Assembly: GCA_028583605.1 (NCBI GenBank)
Contig: CM053336.1
Coordinates: 21,251,004 to 21,315,003, forward strand
Source of the DNA: Dastarcus helophoroides
Lineage: Eukaryota > Arthropoda > Insecta > Coleoptera > Bothrideridae
DNA: 64,000 nt
Direction: 5' to 3'
Part shown: positions 34,016 through 44,880 of the stretch, in pieces
Layout of the letters: each line of letters opens with the position of its first letter
Position numbering within the stretch: position 1 is the first letter of the stretch
The notes under the pieces: generated by a model
What the model saw: only the letters and a program-made list of their open reading frames with translations
Database searches by the model: none
What the model was told of the DNA's origin: nothing
Translations under genes and position numbers: made by a program

Positions 34016-37000
34016 ATTGTGTCTTATTCCTCCTCTTCCTATCCTTCGCGCCCTTAATTTTCTTTTCCTTCCTATTCTTTTTTCTACACTTTCATCTTAA
34101 TCAGACGCATTCCTCTGTATATTCCATTTTCTTCTGTCCGATATTTTTTCATCTACATTTTTTTTCGATTAGTTTTATTTTTTGCTTTGCTTCTTTCTTA
34201 TCCTGCTGCATTTCTGTCACATCAGCTCTTCTCGTTTTCTGTATCTGCCTCTTCTTCCCCATTTTCTCCAAATTATTCCCATTTACTCTCATTTCCTTCT
34301 TCCGGTCTTCTCTCAGTTTCTGCTTTTTCGTATTTTTTTATTTTCTCGCTTTTCTTCGTGTGCTTCTTTATTATCTACTTCTCTCTTCGTGTTTTATCTC
34401 GTTCCCTTTCGTTACTTTTTTTCTGTATTTCTTTGTCGTCTTTTTATATTGTTCCTTCTTTTCTTATTTTCCCCCCAAATCTACCTACTTGTGTCACTTT
34501 CCTTTTTGGAATTTTTTTGTTTCAGTATAATTTGGTCCTCTTATTGTCTTCTCCCATTCTTCTCTCTCCATTTTATCTCTTTTTTTTATATGTTTTCCCT
34601 TTTTCTCCGTGTGCTTTTTTATGATCTAATTTTTTCTTTGTTCTGTCTCTTCCTTTTCGTTACTTTTTTTGTTGTATTTTTGTAGTTTTTTCTGTCATTG
34701 TTCTTTCTTTTCTTATTTTCTCTTCCCAAAGCTATCTACTTGTGTCACTTTTCTTTATTGCCAAATTTTTTGTTTTAGCATAATTTGGTCTTCTTATTGT
34801 CTTTTCCCATTCTTCTCTCTCCATTTTATTTACTTTTTTATTTTCTCCTTTCTCTCCGTGTGCTTTTTTATTATCTACTTTTCTCTTTCTTCTTTCTATT
34901 TTTCCTTTTTATTACTTTTTTCCTGTAATTTTTTTTTTTTGGTAGTTTTTTCTATCACTGGTCTTTCTTTTCTTATTTTTTCTCCCCAAATCTACCTACT
35001 TGTATCACTTTCCTTTTTGCCATATTTTTGTTTCAGTATAATTTGGTCTTCTTATTGTCTTCTACCACTCTTCTCCCTCCGTTCTAAAATAAAAACGTAC
35101 AGTTTTTATTTTCTCCTTTTTCTCTATGTGCTTTGTTATTATCTACTTTTCTCTTTGTTGTTTCTATTATTCCTTTTCCTTTTTTGTTTTCTCCTTTCTC
35201 TCCGTGTGTTTTTTTATTATCTACTTTTCCCTTCGCTTTTTCTATTTTTCCATTTTGTTAATTTTTTTCTGTGGTTTTTTGTCGTATTTTTTTGTAGTTT
35301 TTTTCTATCATTGGTCTTCCTTTTCTTATTTTTACTCCCCAAATCTACCTATTTGTATCACTTTCCTTTTTGCCATATTTTTAAGTATATTTGGTCTTCT
35401 TATTGTCTTCTCCCAATCTTCTCTCTCCGTTATATGTACGTTTTAATTTTCTCCTTTCTCTCCGTGTGCTTTTTTATTATCTACTTTTCTCTTTGTTGTT
35501 TCTATTATTTCTTTTCTTTTTTTGTTTTCTCCTTTCTCTCCGAGTGCTTTTTAATTATCTACTTTTCTCTTTGTTCTTTCTATTTATCCTTTTCGTTACT
35601 TTTTTTTGTATTTTTTTGTCGTTTTTTCTATCATTGTTCCTTCTTTTCTTATTTTTTCCCAAATCTATCTACTCGTATCAGTTTTTGTCATATATTTTTT
35701 TTTAAATACGATTTGACCTTCTTATTGTCTTCTCCCATTCCTCTCTCTTCGTTTTATGTACTTTTTTATTTTCTCCTTTCTGTGTGCTTTTTTATTATCT
35801 ACTTTTCTCTTTGTTCTTTCTATTCTTTCTTTTCCTTTTTTATTTTCTCCTTGTTATCCGTCTGCTTTTTAACTGTCTACTTTTCTCTTTGTCCTTTCTA
35901 TTCTTTCTTTTTGTTTGTTTTTTTCCTGTATTTTTTTGTTGTTTTTTATCATTTTTTCTTCTTTTCTCATTCTTTTTTCTCAAATATATCTACTTGTGTC
36001 ACTTTCCTTTATGCAAAATTTTTTGTTGTCAATATAATTTGGTCTTCTTATTATCTTTTCCCATTCTTCTCTACGTTTTATGTATTTTTTTTTATTTTCT
36101 CCCTTCTCAGCCTGTGTTTTTTTATTATCTACTTTTCTTTTTGTTTATTTTTTTCTTCCCTTTCCTTTTTTATTTTCTCTTTTCTCCCCGCGTGCTTTTT
36201 TATTATCTACTTTTCTCTTTGTTCTTTCTATTCGTCCTTTTTGTGAATTTTTTTTCTGTATATTTTTGTCGTTTTTTCTATTATTGTTTTTTTTTTCTTA
36301 TTATTTCTCCCCAAATCTACCTACTTGTGTCACTTTCCTTTTTGCCATTTTTGTTTGTTTCAGAATAATTTGGTCCTCTTAATGTCTTCTCTCATTCTTC
36401 TTTCTCCGATTTATGTATTTTTTTATTTTCTCCTTTCTCTCCGTGTGCTTCTTTATTATCTACTTGTCTCTTTGTTGCTTCTGTTTTTTCCTTTTCCTGT
36501 TTTATTTTCTCATTTCTCCGTGTGGTTTTTTATTATTTACTTTTTTCTTTGTTCTTTCTATTCTTCGTTTTTGTAACTTTTTTTGTACTTTTTGTCGTCT
36601 TTTCTATTGTCGTTCTTCTTTTCTTATTTTTTCTCCCCAAATCTACCTAATTGTACCACTTTTCTTTTAACCATTATTTTGTTTCAGTATATTTTGATTT
36701 TCTTATTGTCTTCACCCATTCTTTTCCCTCCGTTTTATATCTTTTCTAATTTGTCCTTTTTTTCCAGGGGCTTTTTTATTATTTACTTTTCTCTTTGTTC
36801 TTTCTCTTCTTTCTTTTCGTGACTTTTTTTCTGTATTTTTTTGTTGTTTTTCCATCATTGTTCTTTCTTTTTTTATTTTTTCTACTCAAATTTATCCACT
36901 TGTGTCACTTTCCTTTTTGCCATTTGTTTGTTTTAGTACAATTTTCTCATTTTATTGTCTTCTACCATTGTTCTCTTTCAGTTTTAACTCTTTTTTTTAT

Positions 37001-38335
37001 TTTCTTCTTTCTCTCCGTGTGTTTTTATTAACCACTTTTCTCTTTGTTCTTTCGCTTTTTCCTTTTTGCTACTTTTTTCTGTATTTCTTTTCCTTGTTTC
37101 TATCGTCGTTCTTTCTCTTTTTACTTTTTCTCTCCAGATCTACCTACTTCTATCACTTTTACTTTTTGCTGATTTTTTGTTTCAGTATAATTTGGTTATC
37201 TTATTATCTTTTCTCCTTTGGTTTTATCTCTTTTTCCATCTGTTTTAATTCTTTTCTCACCTTCTCAGTTTGTTCTGATTTCCTTGGTTTCTTTTACCTT
37301 TTTTCTGTTCCCTTTCTCTCCCGTTTTGCCTATCTTGCTTTTTTACTTGTATGCCTTTTCTTTTGGTCTGCTCTTTTTTTTGACATTTCTCTTTTCTTCT
37401 CTATTATTATTTAATTTCTCCTTTATTTCTGCTTTCGTCCTTTCTTTCCTTTTTCCTTTTTTCCCAGTCTAAAGTTTTTTTTTATTCTTTAATTCTTTTT
37501 ACCACTACATTTCTTCCCTCCCATTCTCTCTTTTGTTATTTGTTGATCTCTACTTTTCTCTTCTTTTTTTTTTTCGTCCTTTTTCACCTTTTCTTTTTAT
37601 ATACCTCTTACGGATTCAATCTTTATCTATACATTTCTTTCATCTCTTTGTCCTTTCCTTGTCCTTTCTTTGCATCCCTTTCTCCTCATTTTTTTATGGT
37701 TTTTGCCTTCAGTTTTTCGCTTTTTGTACCGTTTTTTCTTTCTATTTTATCCTTTTCTTCTCTTGTCTCTCTTTTCTCCGTGTCTTCCCTTTTTTGTTTA
37801 TTTGTTTATTCTGTGACCTTATCTCAGTTCTTGCTTTACTTCTTTTCTTTTTTCTTTCTTTCTCTCTCAACCTTTTTTTTTTCTTCCGTCTTATTCTTCT
37901 CTCTGTAATTTACTTTCTAATTGTTCCCTTCTCATTTATATTTCTTTTTTCTCCTTTTCTTTTATCTCTTCTTTTCTGTTTCTTATTTAGCCCTTCTTTC
38001 TCTCTTTCTTCTTTCTATTTTTATCTCTTCTGTCTTCTTAATGGCCCATTTTTTCTGTAATTTTCTGTATTTGATATTCCATCCACTTTCATCATCAATC
38101 ATTCAATGGGATTTTCTTTGTCTTTTGCCTCGTCACCTTCTTTTTTCCTTTTCCTCTCTCTAGTTTCTTCCTTTTCTTTCCTTACTCCTCTTTTAGTGTT
38201 TATCACTTGTCACTGTCTTGTCCCTTTTCTATTCTTATCTCTTTTCATTTTATTTTTCCATTTTTTTTTTCGTTCCATTTTTTTTCTTTTTTTTTTGTAT
38301 TGCCTGAATTTTTCTGATTTGTTATTGTTATGTTA
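34016..38335 (+). repeat. Pyrimidine-rich tandem array, 250- and 325-bp monomers with 75-bp subrepeat
   Basis: The marker CAAATCTACCTACTTGTGTC recurs at about 34476, 34726, 34986, 35340, 35660, 35981, 36312, 36638, 36887 and 37136. Spacings fall in two classes, 249-260 and 320-354 bp. The longer class holds an extra copy of a block of about 75 bp (CTCCTTTCTCTCCGTGTGCT to CTTTGTTCTTTCTATTC). After about 37250 periodicity is lost but the strand remains T/C-rich. A 525-codon frame (34669-36246) and overlapping 100-190 codon frames are consequences of the A-poor strand and have only F, S, L, Y, C and I-rich content. They are not genes. Confidence 0.8.
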
Positions 38336-38437
38336 GATTTTGGCACAAAGCGAAGTTTTAAAGACAATGAAACATGTAGGTTTAATAATTTATAAGAATG
38401 TGGCAAGCTGGATTCTTATTCTATTTCTACTTATCGA

Positions 38438-38980
38438 TTAATGGATGATTGCTACCGCATTTTCCATTATTTTACTTTCTTTGGCTGTGCGAATCAATAA
38501 TGGTATATCGTGTATGCCTATCACTGCCTCACGTTCCGCAGCCATGATATTTTTCTTCGTCTTACTCCTCTTTTATCCCCGATCTTGCATTTGTTAATTA
38601 GATGGAGAATTTCATATTTATTGTTGCGCATAATGTGACCCAGGTATGCTGTCTTTCTTTTTTTATAGTGTTTAAGAGTTCTCGATCTTTATTATAACGT
38701 TTGAGAACGTCCTCGTTTCTAGATTAAACACCCTTAAAAGCATGTTGGGACTAATTTTCAGCTTATTATAGTGTTTCTGTTCGCTTTTGATGGAATATTT
38801 TTTCGAAGAATATGTAGAGACCAAACCAACCGAATCACTGCCTCCGTGTACGTGCTGCTTGAGGTGGATACGTTGTCAAGGTGAATTTCTTTTAGGTGAC
38901 GCTGCTGACGCTAAATCTAGTTTTTTAATTGTATCCTAATGTCATGAGTTAGTGTCTTATCTTTTATCAGTTCGATTATG
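38438..38980 (-). pseudogene. 3' end of a LINE (non-LTR) reverse transcriptase ORF, frameshifted
   Basis: Three frame segments on the minus strand give, in order, NEDVLKRYNKDRELLNTIKK (about 38716-38657), YLGHIMRNNKYEILHLI plus KRGVRRRKISWLRNVRQ (about 38650-38520) and GIHDIPLLIRTAKESKI, ending in AIIH and a TAA at 38440-38438. They match the C-terminal region of insect endonuclease/reverse transcriptase proteins often annotated 'craniofacial development protein 2-like'. Two frameshifts separate them, so the copy is dead. Weaker matches upstream (LTHDIRIQLKN, IRLVWSLHIL) suggest the remnant reaches about 38980. Identification is by recalled motifs; the clade is not assigned. Confidence 0.8.
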
Positions 38981-38983
38981 TTA

Positions 38984-39376
38984 CTAACGGAATTCATAGT
39001 TGCAAGTCACTAAAAGAAAAAACAGAAAATATGATATCTCGCGCACGCGATGGCTATCGTTATACGCTTTAGACTGTCGAGAATCAAGAAATTCATGGTA
39101 ACCAGTAGACTGTGTCATTGACTTGTAATAGCCGCGTTTTATCGCCACTACTTTGCCACCCTCAAAGATGGATTCCAGTATAGAGTTTGCAAGGCTATAT
39201 GCGAGATGCTCAAGATTACAGGCCTGGCTATGCGTTCCAACGTATATTCCCTGAAGATTAATTAGGCAAGTACGTAGACTTCCATTATTCGTAAGAATAT
39301 TGAAAGGTTTCATTCGCATCGGTTGCTCTCTCGAGATAATTCTCATATTAAAAAGAGTCACTTTGATTACTTTCAT
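38984..39376 (-). CDS. Hypothetical 130-codon frame, possibly part of an old element
   Basis: Begins MKVIKVTLFNMRIISREQ and includes CNLEHLAYSLANSILESIF and GGKVVAIKRGYYKSMTQS. Unlike the satellite frames it has a mixed amino-acid composition and lies in unique DNA. It ends in a hydrophobic stretch (SYFLFFLLVTC). It lies on the same strand as, and just upstream of, the LINE remnant, so it may be inserted or degraded element sequence. A CTTCAG before GGAATATACG could be a splice acceptor. I do not recognise a family and do not claim it is expressed. Confidence 0.3.
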   Translation of the reverse strand: MKVIKVTLFNMRIISREQPMRMKPFNILTNNGSLRTCLINLQGIYVGTHSQACNLEHLAYSLANSILESIFEGGKVVAIKRGYYKSMTQSTGYHEFLDSRQSKAYNDSHRVREISYFLFFLLVTCNYEFR

Positions 39377-40900
39377 TTAAAGCACTATTTCGTGATGTAC
39401 AATTTTTGCTTAAAACTGTTAATGGTTCAATCTAATTTTTTATTATTTGCCGTTGTTAACCAAAGTATCCCATAACAGTAACATAACTTGATTAGTTTTC
39501 TTTTAAATCAGGCTTCTGAGGTTGAAAGTGCCCTGACTAGTTACATTTGAATACCGTCAGTTTGAATGCATCTTAGGACTTTCGTGATTTTATTACATTG
39601 CAGAAGGTTCTCATTGTTTCTTTTTAATCGGCTACAAAAGTAATATAATTTCGGGTTAATACCGAAATATTCTGGTGCAGTGCTGTGAATCTGTGGTTGT
39701 TTTCTTCGAACAAAAAATGTTTTAAATCATTCCCAGCATCAAAAATTTTGATTACTGGGGCGATGCTTCATTGATCAGCAGGCAGATATCTTATAACAGA
39801 ATTGTGCTGTGGATCTGTGGAACATATGACGATTGTGCTGTGAACTGTGGTTTTATCATGGAACAGAAAAATGTGATATTCTTTTTTAGCACACTTGACC
39901 TTTTTTTCTCCACATACGCTTTACTAGAGTTTCCTTTATCAAAAAATAGTATTGTTACATGTTGTCGGCTTAATAATTAAATACTGTAGATTGTTAACAG
40001 ATTAACACCGAACAATTTATTCGTACAATTTACATCTAACTAATCTAGGGTGCGAAAACCTGCTTATTTTTCTATCTCACGCGTATATTCGTCTTCTGGA
40101 TGTTGGATCTCGAACGTATTGAATGTATGAGTCATTTCATCGGCTTCGTATCTCCCTAATTACATCTAGTAAACGTCTACTAAAGTTGTTCATATACCAT
40201 GAAAGGACTAATTTAATTTCGCAGTCCATAACAATATCTTATTATTGTGCCTGTGGTGTAAATCTGCAACCATATTTCTATATCATATTTTTTAAAAATA
40301 TTTGTCCAGCGCACGTGATTAACCATTTAATTGATATTAAAGGCTGATTTGAAAATTTCTAAGATGCTTCTAACATATATTGTCTAAATATTTTAGATGT
40401 TTGCTTCAACCGAACGCCTGATGTATTGTATTTAAACAGAAGAGTCGTCACTTTCAATTTAATTAAAGTCTCTTGTGCGATGATCCTTGTTATTAAGTCT
40501 TCCACAATTCGCTCATAATGGTAATTGATGTTTCCGAATAAACATCGCCTTATAACGTAGGCGAAAGATGCCTTATTTGTATTGGGGGCACGTTCCATAT
40601 TTGGCTGAATTACTCGACGAAATAGAAATTGGAAAACAGATCGTCGCTCATAATTATTTAAGGCATCAACAGTTTAGCCCTTTGCGAGTGTTGGTGATTG
40701 GAAACGCAGTTAACTACATCTTTGAATAATCATCCCGGAAAATTGGATTGAATTCATGCAGAATGTACGAGACATATCCGAGTGGTTATTTGCGCGGTGA
40801 TTAGAGATAATTAAACAGAATGGGAAATTGTGGCCTCCTGTGGATCAGGTTCTGCGAAGTCTGTTCTAAAAGTAACTGAAAACGTAACGAAATATGCGCC
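39377..40900. other. Unique island, no confirmed gene
   Basis: Composition is balanced. The 79-codon minus frame at 40359-40598 (MERAPNTNKASFAYVIRRC..) has mixed composition but no recognised family. Near 39682, 39803 and 39835 the word GTGCTGTGAATCTGTGG recurs with small changes. The region could include fragments of the same old element as 38438-39376. Confidence 0.4.
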
Positions 40901-40903
40901 ACT

Positions 40904-41030
40904 TTGACTTCAAAAGTCGTCTTTTACTCGATTTTTATGTTAAATTTTGGCATGGGCGCAGCAAAAGCCATTTTTTACTCGATTTTTATGTCAAATTTCG
41001 ACATGGGCATAGTCATGGTGGGGAAGTTTT
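40904..41030 (+). repeat. Two tandem 51-bp units
   Basis: TTTACTCGATTTTTATGTTA (40923) and TTTACTCGATTTTTATGTCA (40974) begin two units that each continue AAATTT..GGCATGGGC or CGACATGGGC. The unit is close to three times 17 bp, the base period of the adjacent satellite. Confidence 0.6.
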
Positions 41031-41659
41031 ATTTTAAAGTTAACTTTTTATTCGAATTTTCGTATTTTGTCTCAAAATACGCCTTTTTCGAAATAGCGAT
41101 TTTATTCTCGAAATTCGAGTTCTTACTACAAAATTGAAATTTTCCCCGTAACACCGACTGTTTTCAAAATTATTTTTTTTAATGTCTCTCTTCATTTTTC
41201 TCAACATTCTCCATTTTCTCAACATTTTGATTTTTTAAATCCAATTTTTTGGAAATTTCGATATGTCAAAATTCGTCTATTCTCTTTATTTTAAATTCGC
41301 CCTGCCTCTAGTTGAATTTTTCGCGAAATTCATATTTTTTGTGAGATATCGACGTTTTTTTAAAAATTGATTTATTTTCCCGATACTAGAACGAAGTTTT
41401 AACTAAAGAGGAGACATTTCAGGAAAAAAAAATGTTGCAGAAGAACATTTATTAGAAAAAAAGTAATTTTCAGAGTAAAGTAGTCTTCGAAATTTCTACT
41501 TCTTTAAAATTTCAATTTTTTCAAATTCTCATTTTTATCAAGCCATCGATCTTTTTTCAAAATTTTGAGTTTAAAAATATTCTTTTTGAAAAGATTGTCC
41601 TTTGAAAATTTTGACTTTTAAAATTTCGACGTTTTCTCGTTTTGCCTTTATTAATTTTG

Positions 41660-41930
41660 ACTTTGAAAAATATTAATAATAATAATATTAGTTTATTAAA
41701 AGTATAAATAAATAATACATATTTTTACAGGAAAACATTATTGGTTAACAAGAAACATTCATTTTAACATAGACACCTAACTTTCTCTTAAAACTAGACA
41801 TTATTTGCATTTTTTATTTCATTTGACAGATTATTAAATTAAATCTTAATTTTTATCAACTTTTATTCTTCATGGTGGACTCTTATTGGTCGGATACGTT
41901 ATGTGGAAATGTTAAATAAAATTAATAAAC
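41660..41930. other. Non-satellite patch with AAT microsatellite
   Basis: AATATTAATAATAATAATAT at 41668 starts a run of AT-rich but non-satellite DNA up to about 41930. The AAT tract could be the tail of an old retroposon; no coding remains were seen. Confidence 0.35.
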
Positions 41931-44744
41931 TTTTATCGACTTTGTTACAAATTCGATTTTTTGTAATTTTCCACTCTTCCAAAACGTCGACCTTTCCTGA
42001 AAATTTCGATTTTTTTTTTGAAATATTCGACATTTCAAAATTTATGATATTCTTAAAATTTCTACTTCTGGTGCTGAAATTTGCAGAAAAAAAGAAACTA
42101 AAAGTGAAGTTTATTGAAATGTTGACTTTTTTAGAATTATTTCTGAAGAATTGGACTTTTTAAAATATAATTTCTTTTGAAAATTTCGACAATTTCAAAA
42201 TTTAAAGTTTTTGTTCAACACTTCGATTTTTCTCGACATTTTTTACCTTTTTTTGAGTGAAAACTTCTTTAGGCACGTTTAGCGGTTTTGGATAGGGGTA
42301 AACTTATCGTTTTGCGTTACCATCATGCTGAGATACAAAATATAGAATACAAATTACGAAATATGAAACACAAAAGACCAACACGAAGTACGAAATTCTA
42401 CAAATTCAAAATACAAACACGTTTTAAAATGTTCACTTTTTTCAAATCCTCATTTTTATCAAAACTTGCATTTTTTTTCTGAAACTTGTAAGTTTTTAAA
42501 AATACTTTTTGAAAATTTCTACTTTTTGAAAATGTCGACTTAAAATTTCGACTTTTTATCAAAATTTGGAGTTTTTTTGTTGTAAAATTTGAATGTTTAA
42601 GAAATATTTCGACGTTTCAAAATTTCCAGTTTTTCAGATTTCATGTTAATCAAAAAGTCGACTTTTTCTTAAAATTTTGAGTTTTTTATTTATAAAATTT
42701 CGACCTTCTTTTCTTTTTGTAATTTAAAAAGTTCTACTTTTTATTAACATTTTTATCAAAGTTTCGATTTTTTCTCAAAATTATGAGTTTTTAACTAGAA
42801 TTTGGACCTTTTCTCGTCGAAGTTTTGCCTTTTGATTAATTTTGACTTACTTTAAAAGAATCTTCATTTTTTATTTCGATTTTTTGTTGTTGAAAATATT
42901 GATTGTTGAAAATTCCGTTTTTTTTGGAATTTTCGACTTCGAAATAATGACTTTTTCTGAAAATTTAGATTTTATTTTCAAAATTTTGCGTTTCAAAATT
43001 TCCTATTTTCTGAAAATTTCTACTTCTATCGAAATTTGCAGCAAAAGTAAAATTAAAAAATCGAAACTTTCCAAGTCTTGGATTTTTTTTTAAATATTTC
43101 AAATTTTTCTGGAAATATTCATTAAGAAAAAGTTATTTCAACATTTTTCTGACTTTTTTTTAAATACCACTTTTTTTCGAAAATTTCTACGTTTTGAAAA
43201 TTTAACCCTTTAGAAAATTTCGACATTTCACCATTTTTAAATTTTTACTTCTTTGTGGCCCCTGTTTTTTCTCGAAATTTTTAACCCTTTATTTTCGTAA
43301 ATTTCGACTTAAAAAAATTTGACGTTTCAAATTTCCATTTTCATCAAAATTTTGACTTCAAACTTTTAGCTTCAAAAGTTCGACCCTTATTTTCCAATTT
43401 TGGAATTCTCTGTAATTTGGAATTTTAAAAAAAGATTTGGGCATTTCAAAATTTCCACTTTTTTCAAATTTCCTTTTTAATCAAGATCTCAATTTTTTCT
43501 CACATTTTTCAGTTTTTTGCGAATTAAATTTGGATTCATTTAAAAAATTTCGACGCTTCAAAATTTCCACTTTTTTCAATTCTCATTCTTATCAAAACTA
43601 CTTTTTTTCCTAAGATTTTTAAAAAGTCTGAAAATTTTTATATTTTAAAAATTTCTACTGTTTGACAGTTTTTACTTTTTGGAAATTTCTACTATTCGAA
43701 AATTTCTCATTTTTGAAAATTTTGACTTTTAAAATTTAGATTTTTACTCGAGGTTAGGAGTTTTTTGTAAATTTCGAATTTTTAAAAGGGATTTGGATGT
43801 TTTAAAACTTCCACTTCCAAACTTCCATTTTAATCAAAATCTCAACTTTTTCTCAGAATTTCTCAAAATTTCTAGTTTTTTTTTTAAAAATTCGACGTTT
43901 CAAATTTTACATGTTTTTTCAAATTCTCATTTTTATCAAAATTTAGATTTGTTCTGTAAATTATGTTTTAAAAAATGTTTGCTTAAAATTTCTACTCTAA
44001 AAATTCTGACTTAAAATTTCGTGTTTTTCTCGTCGAAATGATCACTTTTTGTAAATTTTCATTTACCTTGAAAAAATCTTAATTTTTTATAACTTCAATT
44101 ATTTCGAAACTACTGACTCTGGCTTCTAAAATTTTGATCGTTTTTGGAAATTTTAATTTTTTTGTAAATTTCAAAATTTTTAAAAAGACTTAGATATTTT
44201 AAATTTCCACTTTCAAACTTCTCATTATAATCAAAATTTCAACTTTTTCTCAGAATTTCTCAAAATTTTGACTCTTTTTAACAACTTTCAACGTTTCAAC
44301 ATTTGCAGTTTTACAAATACTCATTTTTATTAAAAATTCGATTTTTTTCCTCAAAATTGTGAATTGTAAAATTCCACTTTTAAAATTTTTACTTTTTGAA
44401 AATTTCTAGTTTTTGAAAAATTTGACTTTTGAAAATTTTTTCTTTTAAAATTTCGATTTTGTTCTCGAAATTTGGGAGTTTGTTTTAATTTCAAATTTTT
44501 AAAAAAGCTTTGGATATTCTGAGACTTCCACTAAAGGTTCCATTTTAATCAAAATCTCAGCTTTTTCTCAGAATTTCTCAAGATATAAATTCTTTTTAAA
44601 AAATTTTCTCGTTTCAAAACTTCCAATTTTTTCTAATTCTGATTTTTATCAAAACTTCGATTTTTTTCAAAATTTTTATCAAAGCATACTTTTATTTCAA
44701 AATTATGAATTTAAAAAATTCTAAATTTTTAAAAATACTTTTTG

Positions 44745-44880
44745 AAAATTTCTACCTTTTGAAAATTTCTATCTTTTGAAAATTTTTACTTTTTGAAAAT
44801 TTCTACCTTTTAAAAATTTCTACCATTTGAAAATTACTGCTTTTTGAAAATTTCTACTTTTTGAAAATTTTAACTTTTGA
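44745..44880 (-). repeat. Degenerate run of 17-bp units
   Basis: Consecutive units TTTTTGAAAATTTCTAC, with substitutions at one or two positions, follow each other for about eight copies. They are the same unit as the cleaner arrays at 48094 and 48572. Confidence 0.7.

Noticed and set aside
34182..38163. Many overlapping 80-525 codon frames resembling membrane proteins
   Set aside because: They arise because the strand has few A residues and so few stop codons. Several phases are open together and the DNA is a tandem array.
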